A stretch of 64,000 bases of DNA from assembly GCA_002507565.1 (NCBI GenBank), contig MOXJ01000014.1:1-64000 (forward strand). The letters run 5' to 3'. The notes below the pieces were generated by a model. That model searched no databases. It was given only the letters and a program-made list of their open reading frames with translations, and was not told the origin of the DNA. Positions 8,829 to 17,684 of this stretch are shown piece by piece (position 1 is the first letter of the stretch; every line of letters begins with the position of its first letter). The position numbers were made by a program, and so were the translations under genes. Origin of the DNA: Candidatus Reconcilbacillus cellulovorans (GTDB taxonomy: Bacteria > Bacillota > Bacilli > Paenibacillales > Reconciliibacillaceae).

Positions 8829-9250
8829 CATGATGCTGTTTTTCCCGCAGCGGCGCGCCGGATCGATTTTTCCCACGTCCGGTTTCTGTCCGACGAACTG
8901 TGGGGACCCGACGCCAGTAACAGCAGTAGAACAAGTTTCACGAGCGGATGTTCCTCTATTATGCACGATTGCTCGAGCGGTACCGACGGCGGATTTTGCC
9001 GATGGCGGTATTCGGATACGAGGAGGTACGGCGGGAGCCGGACCGATTGACGATCGTGTTTTTCGTTTCTGAAGGTGTTGCGATTCCAGTTTTATACGCT
9101 GGAACTGAAAAGGAATCGAGCAAGGAATGAAGCAAGGGCTGAAACGAGGGCGGCAAGAGGGCCTGTTGGAGACGGCGCAACGGATGCTGATGAAACACCG
9201 CCCCGGTTGCCGGCGGAGGTTGTGCGCCTGTCTTCGGCGCATCACCTGAA
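8826..9250 (+). pseudogene. Decayed Rpn-family (PD-(D/E)XK) nuclease gene
   Basis: Fragments in several plus-strand frames match, in order, the intact Rpn-family protein at 59507-60403. About 8830-8905 gives a stretch like LFFPEAARHIDFSHLAFLRQEL; about 8943-9060 gives FHERMFLYYARLLERYRRRI and PMAVFGYEE, matching FHERMFLYFARL and PVAVFGYRR; about 9060-9115 in another frame gives FLKVLRFQFYTLELKRNR, matching FLEVLTFRFYALELGK; about 9127-9200 gives GMKQGLKRGRQEGLLETAQRML, matching the Gln/Lys-rich tail. The first 25 or so codons, the nuclease core between the first two blocks and the middle of the C-terminal half are deleted, and at least one frameshift is present. The gene cannot be functional. 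It lies between mglC and a convergent yesL-like gene. Confidence 0.75.
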
Positions 9251-9299
9251 GGCGATGAACCGATGTCGCCGATCGAGCGGACAAAGGCGCACCCGGCGT

Positions 9300-10058
9300 T
9301 TAAGAGGAAGAGGATTCTTCTTTTTCATTTTTCCACTTCTCTTGTTTTTCTTTCATTTTATTAAACAATCTGTAGAATTGATAAAAACTATTCAAAGCCA
9401 TTAGACTTCCTACAAAAAACGGAATGAGAAAGGTAAACCGAAAACTGATCCAGATCAGCGCGCCGTTGGAAATTGCGACCGAAAGCGAGTGAAGCGGCGC
9501 CCCGATCGTGATCAAAGCCGTATTTTTCAACAGCTGCCAAAACGTCAGGTGAAGATGCGAAAGCAGCGAGAAAAAATTGAACAGCGCCGCACTGAACAAC
9601 ACGATAAACGCCAGAAACAGAACGCCGAACACGCTTTTGGACTGAACGACATAAAATTGATAATCGATATAAAGCACATACGAAGCGGCGACGAACACGA
9701 GGCCGCCGAGCGCGCTCATCCGGAAATTTTCGCGATAGGCGCGGAAAAACGTGCGCACGATCGGCACGTCTTCCTCGCCCATCACCCATTTGCGGACGAC
9801 CGAGAACATCGCCGCCGTCCCCGGGAAAAAGAAGAGCGGCATGCTAAGCAAGGCGAACACGAGCATACCCGCCGCAGCCTGTGCGGCCGCGTCCGCTCCG
9901 GCGGCTCCTTGAACGCCGGCCCCGGTCGCCGCGACGGCCATCCAGAGCAGAAAGAAAAACGGCAGCGAAACGAGAATCCACAACACGTTGGTCACGGACA
10001 GCCGCATGATCCATTCCGAAATCCGATACAAACCGCCCATCCAACCGCGCATCTCCAC
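9300..10058 (-). CDS. YesL-family (DUF624) membrane protein
   Basis: 252-aa integral membrane protein. The N-terminal segment GWMGGLYRISEWIMRLSVTNVLWILVSLPF is the usual opening of the DUF624/YesL family, followed by about five further hydrophobic segments and a short charged C terminus ending in lysines, glutamates and serines. The role of this family is unknown; members are often found near carbohydrate two-component systems and transporters, but this copy stands alone between the Rpn relic and the helicase gene. The start is GTG at 10058, with GGGGG 7 bases upstream; an ATG two codons later is the alternative. Confidence 0.8.
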   Translation of the reverse strand: MEMRGWMGGLYRISEWIMRLSVTNVLWILVSLPFFFLLWMAVAATGAGVQGAAGADAAAQAAAGMLVFALLSMPLFFFPGTAAMFSVVRKWVMGEEDVPIVRTFFRAYRENFRMSALGGLVFVAASYVLYIDYQFYVVQSKSVFGVLFLAFIVLFSAALFNFFSLLSHLHLTFWQLLKNTALITIGAPLHSLSVAISNGALIWISFRFTFLIPFFVGSLMALNSFYQFYRLFNKMKEKQEKWKNEKEESSSS

Positions 10059-10091
10059 GACGATTCCCCCTTATGGCCCGACGACGGACGC

Positions 10092-11591
10092 TCAGCTTTC
10101 GCCCCGCTCTAACGTCGCGCCGTGCCGATTCCGTCGCCGGCCGGCGGATTCCGCCTGCTGCCCGGCGTCGGCCTTGCCGCGCGGCTCCGCTTTGCCGCGG
10201 CGCGAATCCGATCTGCCGCGCGCTTTGCCCTCTGCGGAGCCGGAAGATCCGGCTTCCCGACGCTTGCGCGTGCGGACCGGTTCCTCCGGCGTGAGCTCGA
10301 TTTCGACTTCTTTCTTTTCGCCGGCGATCAGTTTCATGGCCGCAGCGAGCAAAGAGACGGAGTCGTACTGTTCAAGCAGCTGGATCGCCATCCCCTTGAA
10401 CGGCTGGGCGTCGTCGGACTCGATTGTTTCCAGGATGCGCTCAGCGATCGCCTTCTGTTTGCCTTCGAGCGCGGCCGCAAGACTCGGCATCGGCTTTCGG
10501 ATGATTCGGTGGCGCGTGATCCGCTCGATCAGCCGCAAATGGTCGATTTCCCGCGGCGTCACGAACGTCCACGCCGTCCCTTCGCGACCGGCGCGGCCGG
10601 TACGGCCGATGCGGTGGACATAACTTTCCGGGTCCTGCGGCAGATCGAAATTGATGACGTGCGTGACGCCGGATACGTCGAGACCGCGCGCGGCGACGTC
10701 GGTGGCGACGAGCACGTCGATGCCGCCTTCGCGAAACTTGCGCATCACCGTGTCGCGCATGTGCTGCGACATGTCGCCGTGCAGCCCCTCGGCGGCGTAT
10801 CCCCGCTTCTGAAGCGCCTCGGACAGCTCGTCGACACGCCGTTTCGTCCGGCCGAACACGATCGCCAGCTCCGGGCATTCCATATCGAGCAGCCGACAGA
10901 GCGCCTCGAACTTTTGCCGTTCATGCAGCTCGATGTAATATTGGGCGATCGAAGGCGCGCTGATTTGCTTCGGTACAACCGAGATCGTCTCCGGGTCTTT
11001 CAGAAACCGTTGTGCCAGCTTCTGGATATTCGGCGGAATCGTCGCGGAAAACAGCATCGTCTGCCGCTCTTCCGGCACCCGCTCCAAAATCGCCGTAATG
11101 TCGTCGAGAAAACCCATGTCGAGCATCTCGTCCGCTTCGTCGAGCACCACCATGCGCACGTGGTCGAGCCGGATCGTCCCGCGTTCGATATGGTCGAGCA
11201 ACCGGCCGGGCGTACCGACGATAATCTGCGGTTTCTTGCGCAACGCCCGGATCTGCTTTTCGATGTCCTGACCGCCGTAAATCGGCAGCGTGCGGACGCC
11301 CTTGAATCGACCCAGTTTCGAAATTTCCTCCGCGACCTGGATGGCCAGCTCGCGCGTCGGACAAAGAATGAGCGCCGCAATCCGGTCTTCGTCGGGCGAT
11401 ATGCGGCTGACAAGCGGCACGCCGAACGCCGCCGTCTTACCCGTCCCCGTCTGCGCCTGGCCGATCAGGTCGCGGCCCTCCAATGCGATCGGGATCGTTT
11501 TTTCCTGAATGGGCGTCGCCTCTTCGAACCCCATTTCCGCGATCGCCCGCAACAGATCGAGTTCAAGCCCCATTTCCTGAAACGTCTTCAA
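10092..11591 (-). CDS. cshA: DEAD-box ATP-dependent RNA helicase (CshA-like)
   Basis: 499-aa RNA helicase. It has the Q motif ([10 protein letters not shown]), Walker [13 protein letters not shown] (K52), Ib TPGR, Walker B DEAD ([14 protein letters not shown]), SAT, and C-terminal motifs [12 protein letters not shown] and [15 protein letters not shown]. After the core there is a dimerisation-like segment and a basic Arg/Gly/Ser-rich tail suited to RNA binding. By family it helps RNA turnover and ribosome assembly, especially in the cold. The start is TTG at 11591 with AAGGGGA nine bases upstream, matching the expected N terminus MKTFQEMGL. It is followed by the DUF3906 gene upstream on the same strand, 40 bases away. 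Confidence 0.93.
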   Translation of the reverse strand: MKTFQEMGLELDLLRAIAEMGFEEATPIQEKTIPIALEGRDLIGQAQTGTGKTAAFGVPLVSRISPDEDRIAALILCPTRELAIQVAEEISKLGRFKGVRTLPIYGGQDIEKQIRALRKKPQIIVGTPGRLLDHIERGTIRLDHVRMVVLDEADEMLDMGFLDDITAILERVPEERQTMLFSATIPPNIQKLAQRFLKDPETISVVPKQISAPSIAQYYIELHERQKFEALCRLLDMECPELAIVFGRTKRRVDELSEALQKRGYAAEGLHGDMSQHMRDTVMRKFREGGIDVLVATDVAARGLDVSGVTHVINFDLPQDPESYVHRIGRTGRAGREGTAWTFVTPREIDHLRLIERITRHRIIRKPMPSLAAALEGKQKAIAERILETIESDDAQPFKGMAIQLLEQYDSVSLLAAAMKLIAGEKKEVEIELTPEEPVRTRKRREAGSSGSAEGKARGRSDSRRGKAEPRGKADAGQQAESAGRRRNRHGATLERGES

Positions 11592-11631
11592 TTCGTTATA
11601 TCCCCTTCTATTTTAAAATCCGTCCCACCGG

Positions 11632-11841
11632 TCAGCGATCCGCCGCTTCGATCACAAAACCGGCGCCGGCGACGAGCGGTTTTTTTTCCACGAGCGCCAA
11701 CGGCCCGCGCATCGACGGCATGATCAGTTGTTTGTCCAGCAACACTTCGGCGCGTTCGAACGCCTGGGCGTCGTTTTCCGCCGCTACGACGACCTGGACT
11801 GTTTTACCGGATACGTCCGCGCTTAACCGATAAAGCAGCAT
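11632..11841 (-). CDS. DUF3906 family small protein
   Basis: 69-aa protein beginning MLLYRLSADVSGKTVQVVVAAENDAQAF; this strand-strand-helix pattern (an LYR start, a V-rich strand, then a helix with AFE) matches what I recall of the DUF3906 family of Bacillales. Function is unknown. GGAGGAAG precedes the ATG. It lies between pfkA and the helicase gene, all on the minus strand, and may be cotranscribed with the helicase. Confidence 0.65.
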   Translation of the reverse strand: MLLYRLSADVSGKTVQVVVAAENDAQAFERAEVLLDKQLIMPSMRGPLALVEKKPLVAGAGFVIEAADR

Positions 11842-11913
11842 CGCGGCTTCCTCCTTTTACGCCGTCCGCAAGCGGCGACCGTCGCCGCGCAGACGGGTCC
11901 TTGCGCCGGCGGA

Positions 11914-12882
11914 TCACTGCGACAGCCGCATCGCCAGCTCGTACAGCTCCATGTTGAACGGCTTGCGCGTCGAAACGACCGTTTCGATGTCCGTCGCCAC
12001 CAGTTCGCCTTTTACAACGCCGCACGCCTTGCCGGAATCGCCCTCCATGAGGCGGCGGACGGCGAAATCGCCGAGCCGGCTGGCCAAAATCCGGTCGTTG
12101 TGCGTCGGCGTCCCGCCGCGCTGGATATGGCCGAGCACCGTCACGCGCGATTCGATGCCGTTAAGTTCGAACAGACGCCGCGCGATTTCCTCGCCGCGCC
12201 CGACGCCTTCCGCGACGACGATGATGCTGTGCCGTTTGCCTTTGGCGAAATTCTCCTTCATCCGCCGCGCGACTTCCGCGAGGTCGAACGGCACTTCCGG
12301 CACGAGAATCGCTTCGGCCCCGCTGGCGACGCCCGCGTACAGCGCGATGTCGCCGCAATGGCGGCCCATCACCTCGACGACCGACGACCGCTCGTGCGAC
12401 GTCATCGTATCGCGCAGCTTGTTGATCGCGTCGACGACGATGCTGACCGCCGTATCGAACCCGATCGTGAAATCGGTGAACGCGATGTCGTTGTCGATCG
12501 TACCGGGAAGGCCCATCGTGCGCACGCCGAGCCGGCTGAGCGCGAGCGCGCCTCGATAAGAACCGTCGCCGCCGATGACGATCAACCCATCGATGCCGTG
12601 CCGGCGCAAGACGTCCGCCCCGCGTTTTTGGCCTTCCGGCGTCATGAATTCCTTGCAGCGCGCCGTCTGCAAAATCGTACCGCCTCTTTGAATAATATCC
12701 CCGACGCTGCGCAGGTCCATCGGCCGGATGTCTTCGTTGAGAAGCCCCAAAAACCCGCGCTGAATTCCATAAACTTCAATGCCGTAATATACTGCGCTGC
12801 GGACGACCGCCCGCACGGCGGCGTTCATCCCCTGCGAATCGCCGCCGCTGGTCAACACCGCAATCGAACGAACCGCCGACAT
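11914..12882 (-). CDS. pfkA: ATP-dependent 6-phosphofructokinase
   Basis: 322-aa glycolytic enzyme that phosphorylates fructose 6-phosphate to fructose 1,6-bisphosphate. Visible motifs are the ATP-binding TSGGDSQGMNAAVR, GGDGSYRGA, the catalytic PGTIDNDI segment (normally PKTIDND or PGTIDND), VEVMGRHCGDIAL and LGHIQRGGTPTHNDR. Length is normal for bacterial PfkA. I chose the ATG at 12882 because GGAGGAGG lies just upstream; the longer open frame from 13494 runs through ytpB out of phase. It follows ytpB by 20 bases and is probably the last gene of the yebC-ytpB operon, an unusual setting, since pfkA usually follows accA or precedes pyk. Confidence 0.95.
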   Translation of the reverse strand: MSAVRSIAVLTSGGDSQGMNAAVRAVVRSAVYYGIEVYGIQRGFLGLLNEDIRPMDLRSVGDIIQRGGTILQTARCKEFMTPEGQKRGADVLRRHGIDGLIVIGGDGSYRGALALSRLGVRTMGLPGTIDNDIAFTDFTIGFDTAVSIVVDAINKLRDTMTSHERSSVVEVMGRHCGDIALYAGVASGAEAILVPEVPFDLAEVARRMKENFAKGKRHSIIVVAEGVGRGEEIARRLFELNGIESRVTVLGHIQRGGTPTHNDRILASRLGDFAVRRLMEGDSGKACGVVKGELVATDIETVVSTRKPFNMELYELAMRLSQ

Positions 12883-12902
12883 CCGCCTTCTTCCTCCTCC
12901 CG

Positions 12903-13991
12903 TCAAACAAGCGGTCTCCAGGCGTTTTTCCCCCGGATCCACCGACAATTGAACCAAAACAGGCGCCCCGCCCACGATCGGCCGCGCAAAAGCCGACGGC
13001 GCACTTCCCGCACGTCGGCTTGGGCGTCCGCCTTCGGATCGGTCAAGTAAAGCGCAAGCAGCCCGTCGACGATCATCTCGTGAAAAGCGGCGTCCGGCAA
13101 CCGCCGCGCGCGCCTTCGCGCCTCCGACTCGATCAAGCCGATCCGATCTGCCGCCTCCTCCGCGTTTCGATAATAGCTGCAAAAATTCAGATCGCCGCCG
13201 CGTCTGTCCTCTTCCTGGTCGATCAGATAGTCGAGCAAAATGTGCAGCGCGCAGATGTACGGAAAATAGGCGTCGCGGATCGCCTCTACCCGTTCGGGAG
13301 AAAGCCGCGGATCGGCGGCGGCCGCAAACAGGTGAAACACGCCGATCGTCGAACCAGTCGCCGCGGCGAACTCGTTCCAGCGCAGCGCCGGATACGACCG
13401 GCGATGGACGTCCCACCATTTCAGCAATTGTTCCTCGCGGCGGTCCGGAACGAGATGCTTGTACACCTGCAGATCCGCATACAGGCCGACCCATTCGCGG
13501 ACGACCGGGCGGACCGCCTCAAACGACGGCAACGCCGCGATCACGCTTCTGCATGCTTCGACAAGCGCCCGCAAATAACCGCCGTCGTCGCGCTCACGCC
13601 GCAAAGCGTAATAATTCACTTCATCTGTTCTCGATTCCGGATCGACGGCATCCAACATCGCCCGGTGCAACAGCCGAAAATCGCCGGCATCGCTCGACGT
13701 GCTGCGGTCGCACAGATTGTCGAGATAATCGCTGATCGTCTGAAACGCGACGATCAGCCGTACAAGCGCGTCTCGCGCCTCAGGCCGCACCGCCGCATAG
13801 ACGGCCCCGCCCTGGCAATGGAACCGCTTGGACGTCATGCTGGCGATCGCCTGGCGGCGCAGCTCGGGGTCCGGAATGCGGTCGGCGGCCTTGCGCCAAA
13901 ACGCCAGTTCCTTCCGCACACCGGGCAAAATGTATCGGTACATGCGGTACATCAATCCGACAGGACCGAACGGCACCGCGCCTTCCGACAC
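12903..13991 (-). CDS. ytpB: Tetraprenyl-beta-curcumene synthase (YtpB, DUF2600)
   Basis: Protein of about 362 aa that matches YtpB: VRKELAFWRKAADRIPDPELRRQA near the N terminus, the Asp-rich FQTISDYLDNLCDR (metal and diphosphate binding), VGLYADLQVYKHL and LLDYLIDQEEDRRGGDLNFC. B. subtilis YtpB converts all-trans-tetraprenyl (geranylfarnesyl) diphosphate to the sesquarterpene tetraprenyl-beta-curcumene. The start is uncertain: ATG 14042 overlaps the upstream gene by 47 bases, GTG 13991 begins just after that gene's stop, and GTG 13976 is also possible. None has a strong ribosome site, so translation may be coupled to the upstream gene. pfkA lies 20 bases downstream. Confidence 0.82.
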   Translation of the reverse strand: MSEGAVPFGPVGLMYRMYRYILPGVRKELAFWRKAADRIPDPELRRQAIASMTSKRFHCQGGAVYAAVRPEARDALVRLIVAFQTISDYLDNLCDRSTSSDAGDFRLLHRAMLDAVDPESRTDEVNYYALRRERDDGGYLRALVEACRSVIAALPSFEAVRPVVREWVGLYADLQVYKHLVPDRREEQLLKWWDVHRRSYPALRWNEFAAATGSTIGVFHLFAAAADPRLSPERVEAIRDAYFPYICALHILLDYLIDQEEDRRGGDLNFCSYYRNAEEAADRIGLIESEARRRARRLPDAAFHEMIVDGLLALYLTDPKADAQADVREVRRRLLRGRSWAGRLFWFNCRWIRGKNAWRPLV

Positions 13992-13995
13992 GCCG

Positions 13996-14598
13996 TCAAA
14001 TCGTCGCAAACGGACCGCCCCCGCCGCCGATCGCCCGTTCATGCGTATACGCCAGCAACAGCCGCATTTCCAGCGCCTGCAACTCCGTCAACAAGCCGGC
14101 CGCGACGCCGTCCTTCGCTTGCGTCTCCTGGATTCTGACCAACCGGAGAAACCGGAACGGGTCCCATTTTCCCGACGACGCGAACGCGTCCCACTCGCGC
14201 CGGAGCGCGGCGTCGGCGATTTCGCGGCCCCGACCTTCTTCCGCATAGCGTGCGATCCGCTCGGCAAGCCGATCGAAAACCGGATGATCGCCGACACGGC
14301 GAAACCAATAGGCCGCATTTTCATAATCCGGTTCCATCCGGTGCATGATAGCATGCCAATAGCTTCCAGTCGTGTTTTCCACCCGCTGGGCGAGCGCGTG
14401 CGATTTCTCCAAACTTTCGTTCCATAAATGAAGCCCCGCCTTGAGCGCCTCGGCGAAAGCGCGGTCGCGCACGGCCGCGCCCTCGAACATCAGTGCCGCA
14501 ATTTCCTCGTCCAACGCCTCGTCCCGAACCCGGGCCGGTGTCAGCGCAGGGAGGCGGCGCTCCATCCGACTCCAGATCGCTGCAACCCGATCGATCAC
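13996..14598 (-). CDS. Conserved hypothetical protein between yebC and ytpB
   Basis: 200-aa soluble protein that I do not assign to a function. The conserved-looking core is GSYWHAIMHRMEPDYENAAYWFRRVGDHPVFDRL, rich in His, Trp and Tyr and reminiscent of uncharacterised bacterial proteins with a YWH-IMHR-EPDYxNAxYWFRRVG pattern. The N-terminal half is helical and charged. The start is GTG with GGAAGGGTG just upstream, 4 bases after the yebC stop; the stop lies at or inside the start region of ytpB. The tight packing suggests one operon, yebC to pfkA. Confidence 0.75.
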   Translation of the reverse strand: MIDRVAAIWSRMERRLPALTPARVRDEALDEEIAALMFEGAAVRDRAFAEALKAGLHLWNESLEKSHALAQRVENTTGSYWHAIMHRMEPDYENAAYWFRRVGDHPVFDRLAERIARYAEEGRGREIADAALRREWDAFASSGKWDPFRFLRLVRIQETQAKDGVAAGLLTELQALEMRLLLAYTHERAIGGGGGPFATI

Positions 14599-14602
14599 GT
14601 CT

Positions 14603-15343
14603 TCACCCTTCCGTAGCCGTCCGGTTTATTATAGCATTATGAAATACGTCTTGCACGTCGTCGAGCGCTTCGAACGCTTCCACCATTTCTTCAAGCCTGT
14701 CTGCGGCCTCCTGCGGCACTTCGACCCAACTTTTCGGCACCCACCGAACGGCGGCGAGCGAAAACGACAAACCGCGCGCTTCAAGTTCGGTCTTGACGCG
14801 CTGAAAATCGCGCGGATCGGTCACGATCTCGTAACCGTCTTCGTACGTCCGGACGTCTTCCGCCCCGCACTCCAGCGCCAAAAGCGTCAAATCATCTTCG
14901 CTGAGTCCTTGGTTTGTTTTTTTTTCCAAGAACAGCACGCCCTTTTCGTCGAACAGGTAAGCGACGCAGCCGGTTTCGCCGAGATGTCCGCCGCGTCGGT
15001 TGAAAACGGCGCGCACTTCCGCCGCCGTCCGGTTGCGGTTGTCGGTCAAACACCGCACCATGACGGCGATTCCTCCGGGAGCATAGCCCTCGTACACCAC
15101 TTCCTCGTAATGTTCGGCACCGGTGTCGCCGGTCGCTTTCCGGATCGCGCGTTCGATGTTTTCATTCGGCATCTGCGCGGCCCTCGCGTTGGCGATCGCA
15201 GTTTTCAGCCGGAAGTTGGCTTCCGGATTCGGACCGCCGCGTTTGGCCTCCATGTAAATCAGCCGCGCGAACTTGACGTACAGGTTGTTTTTCATTTGGT
15301 CCTGCTTGCTTTTGCGCGCCGCAAACATTCGGTACTTCGGCAT
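14603..15343 (-). CDS. YebC/PmpR (TACO1) family protein
   Basis: 246-aa protein of the YebC family. The N terminus MPKYRMFAARKSKQDQMKNNLYVKFARLIYMEAKRGG differs from the usual MAGHSKWxNIKHRK form, which places it nearer to the second Bacillota paralogue (YeeI/YebC2). The core GGPNPEANFRLKTAIANARAAQMPNENIERAI and YEGYAPGGIAVMV are classical. YebC proteins were described as transcription regulators; more recent work on TACO1 and YebC2 points to relief of ribosome stalling at proline runs. The ATG at 15343 has GGGGAGG upstream; the longer frame is not supported. It starts a minus-strand operon. Confidence 0.88.
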   Translation of the reverse strand: MPKYRMFAARKSKQDQMKNNLYVKFARLIYMEAKRGGPNPEANFRLKTAIANARAAQMPNENIERAIRKATGDTGAEHYEEVVYEGYAPGGIAVMVRCLTDNRNRTAAEVRAVFNRRGGHLGETGCVAYLFDEKGVLFLEKKTNQGLSEDDLTLLALECGAEDVRTYEDGYEIVTDPRDFQRVKTELEARGLSFSLAAVRWVPKSWVEVPQEAADRLEEMVEAFEALDDVQDVFHNAIINRTATEG

Positions 15344-15372
15344 GTTCCCGACGCCTCCCCATTTCACTGAAC

Positions 15373-15402
15373 AGTTTACCATCGGCCGAAGCCGACGCTC
15401 AA
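15373..15402 (-). promoter_or_regulatory. Putative promoter of yebC operon
   Basis: On the minus strand -35 TTGAGC (15402-15397) and -10 TAAACT (15378-15373) are 18 bases apart, and the yebC start lies 30 bases downstream of the -10. Each box matches the sigma-A consensus at four of six positions. Confidence 0.45.
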
Positions 15403-15483
15403 CCGCCGGCGAAAACGAAAGACCCGCCGTTTCCGATCGGCCGAAAAAAGTCCGGCCTTCCGGGATCGACGGGCTTCGCGACG

Positions 15484-16467
15484 TCAAGTCACCCGAAGCA
15501 CGATCTTGCCGATATTCAGATTCGCTTCCATGCGCCGGTGGGCGTCCGCCGCATCGCGCCAGTCGAACACCGAATCAACGACCGGACGAAGGCGGCCGTC
15601 GCGCAGACGCTCCGACGCAAAATCGGCAAACGCCCGTACCAGCCGTGCCTTCTCCTCGACGCCGCGCGACCGCAGCGTCGTCGCCAACAATTTCAGCCGC
15701 CGCATGAGAAAATCGTTCAAATCCAGCCGTTCCACGCGCGAACCGCCGAGCGTGCCGATGAGAAGCAGCCTTCCGTCCGGCGCCAACGACGCGAGATTGT
15801 CCGACCAGTGCAACCCGCCGACCAAGTCGAACACGACGTCGACGCCGCGTCCTTCGGTCTGTTCGAGAACCCATTGGCGAAACGAACCATCGCGGTAATT
15901 CCACACCGCTTCGGCGCCGAGGTTGCGCACCACGCGCAATTTTTCTTCCGATCCCGCGGTCGCGAGCACACGCGCACCGAGCTCCCGCGCGAGCTGAACG
16001 GCGGCCGCGCCTACACCGCTTGCAGCGGCGTGAACGAGCACCCGCTCGCCCGGCATCAGCTTCGCCAATTCAACCAGATTCAACCATGCCGTCAAGAATG
16101 CTTCCGGTACCGCTGCCGCCTCTTCGAAGGTCATCGCTTCAGGCACGCGCATCACGGCACCCGCGGCGACAGCGACGTATTCGGCATATCCGCCGCCGGG
16201 TAGAAGCGCCATGACGCGGTCGCCCGGTTTCCACTCCTCGACACGGGAACCGACGTCGACGACTTCCCCTGCCGCCTCAAGGCCGGGAATGTCCGGGACG
16301 CCGGGCGGAGGTGGATACAACCCGCGCCGCTGAAGAAGATCGGCGCGGTTGAGGGCGGTCGCTCGAACCCGAATCAACAGCCCGTCCTCCGCGCAGACGG
16401 GATCGGGAACATCCCGGATGCGCAGAACGTCCGGCCCACCCTTTTCCTCGAGCAGAATCGCTTTCAT
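15484..16467 (-). CDS. NAD(P)H quinone oxidoreductase, PIG3 family
   Basis: 327-aa zinc-independent medium-chain dehydrogenase. It starts MKAILLEEKGGPDVLRIRDVPDP, has NRADLLQRRGLYPPPPGVPDIPGLEAAGEV, the nucleotide-binding VHAAASGVGAAAVQLARELGARVLATAGSEEK and the C-terminal DGRLRPVVDSVF. Structural zinc cysteines are absent, as expected for quinone oxidoreductases. Its ATG overlaps the stop of the MBL hydrolase gene by 4 bases (ATGA), so it is translationally coupled and the last gene of the dedA-nerd operon. The physiological substrate is unknown. The frame extends upstream to 16884 but that part lies on top of the MBL gene. Confidence 0.9.
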   Translation of the reverse strand: MKAILLEEKGGPDVLRIRDVPDPVCAEDGLLIRVRATALNRADLLQRRGLYPPPPGVPDIPGLEAAGEVVDVGSRVEEWKPGDRVMALLPGGGYAEYVAVAAGAVMRVPEAMTFEEAAAVPEAFLTAWLNLVELAKLMPGERVLVHAAASGVGAAAVQLARELGARVLATAGSEEKLRVVRNLGAEAVWNYRDGSFRQWVLEQTEGRGVDVVFDLVGGLHWSDNLASLAPDGRLLLIGTLGGSRVERLDLNDFLMRRLKLLATTLRSRGVEEKARLVRAFADFASERLRDGRLRPVVDSVFDWRDAADAHRRMEANLNIGKIVLRVT

Positions 16468-17105
16468 GCGCCCGCACCCACATACGGATTGTCGGCCTTC
16501 TCCTCGCCGATCGTCGTCGAAGGACCATGCCCCGGATAGACGACGACATCGTCCGGCAGACGGAACAACACGTCGCGCACCGACCGAACAAGCGAATCCC
16601 AGTCGCCGCCCGGCAGATCGGTCCGTCCGACCGATCGGCGGAACAACACGTCGCCGCAAAACAGCCGATTGCCGCACCGGATGCTGACGCCGCCCGGCGA
16701 ATGGCCGGGCGTATGATACACTTCGAACGTCTCGCCGATCCACTCGTAACGACGGCCGTCTTCCAAAAACCCGTCCGCCGGTTCCACGCGGATTTCGCCG
16801 CCGAGTTCCGGCCACCAAAGCGAGCCGTTCAGCCGACCGTCCGTCAACCAGTCGGCCTCGGCAGAATGAACGTACACCGGACACCGCTTGAGACGGCGAA
16901 CGTCTTCCACACCGCCGATATGGTCGAAATGCGCGTGCGTCAACACGACCGCCTCGACGTGAAACGGTTCAAGCCGCGAAAGAAGCGGCCCCGGATCCAT
17001 ACCGGGGTCGACGACGACGGCGCGCATCGTATCGGGATTCCAAATCAGATAAGCATTCGTTGCAAGCGGCCCGAGTTCGAACGATTCAACACGCAGCAAA
17101 GGCAC
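16464..17105 (-). CDS. MBL-fold metallo-hydrolase (YqgX/glyoxalase II-like)
   Basis: 213-aa single-domain metallo-beta-lactamase-fold enzyme. Metal ligands are in THAHFDHIGG (HxHxDH), HTPGHSPGG, CGDVLF and the final YPGHGPSTT. The N terminus LGPLATNAYLIWNPDTMRAVVVDPG is the normal start of the YqgX/YcbL subgroup, whose members hydrolyse glyoxalase II-like thioesters. It lies 15 bases after the thioredoxin-like gene and overlaps the oxidoreductase gene by 4 bases, all in one operon. The actual substrate is not evident. Confidence 0.88.
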   Translation of the reverse strand: MPLLRVESFELGPLATNAYLIWNPDTMRAVVVDPGMDPGPLLSRLEPFHVEAVVLTHAHFDHIGGVEDVRRLKRCPVYVHSAEADWLTDGRLNGSLWWPELGGEIRVEPADGFLEDGRRYEWIGETFEVYHTPGHSPGGVSIRCGNRLFCGDVLFRRSVGRTDLPGGDWDSLVRSVRDVLFRLPDDVVVYPGHGPSTTIGEEKADNPYVGAGA

Positions 17106-17120
17106 GATCCCCCTGTCTTT

Positions 17121-17684
17121 TCACCGAAACGACGCGATCAATTCCCGCAGTTCTCGGACAATCGCGGCCTGGTATTCCGTCCCCTCGCCGTAGCGACGCG
17201 CCATTTCCCTGCGCGCCTCGTTCAGCTTTTCCTGATAATCCGGAGCGTCGCGATCCGGGTTTTCCTGTTTAAACCGGACCATCACTTCCTGCACGTGCTG
17301 CGGACGCGGCCCCCAACGGCCGAGCACGGCGCCGGAAGCGTCGGCGAAAATGACGACCGGAATCGACCGGCCTCCCATCGTCAAAAACCGATCCATCAGG
17401 TCCAAATGTTCTTCCATAATGAACACTTCCGTCGGAAGGTCGGCCGTCTCCAGCACTCGGAAAACGACGGGAACGTTGCGAACGACGTCGCCGCACCAGT
17501 CCGCGGCGAGAATCAGGCAACGCAAATCCTGACGTCCGCGCAACCGCTCGAAAAAGAAACGGTCGTCGTCGGACGGCCAGGCGAATCGGCGGCCCCAGTC
17601 TTCGAACGCTTCCCGGTTGCGCGTCATCCGCTCGACGAATGATGCCGGCGAAATACCTTTGCCCAGTTTATCCGCGACGTTCAT
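17121..17684 (-). CDS. Thioredoxin-family protein lacking CxxC
   Basis: 187-aa protein with a thioredoxin fold of the Thioredoxin_9 type. The active-site loop reads LAADWCGDVVRNVP, so a single cysteine replaces the CxxC pair; the cis-proline loop is GRSIPVVIFAD. The N-terminal 60 residues are helical (MTRNREAFEDWGRRFAWPSDDDRFFFERL). With one cysteine it cannot act as a normal dithiol oxidoreductase. Its ATG overlaps the stop of the DedA-NERD gene by 4 bases, and the MBL gene follows after 15 bases. Confidence 0.82.
   Translation of the reverse strand: MNVADKLGKGISPASFVERMTRNREAFEDWGRRFAWPSDDDRFFFERLRGRQDLRCLILAADWCGDVVRNVPVVFRVLETADLPTEVFIMEEHLDLMDRFLTMGGRSIPVVIFADASGAVLGRWGPRPQHVQEVMVRFKQENPDRDAPDYQEKLNEARREMARRYGEGTEYQAAIVRELRELIASFR

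Noticed and set aside
8676-9404. Several short plus-strand frames after mglC
   Set aside because: They are fragments of the decayed Rpn gene in different phases, not separate genes.
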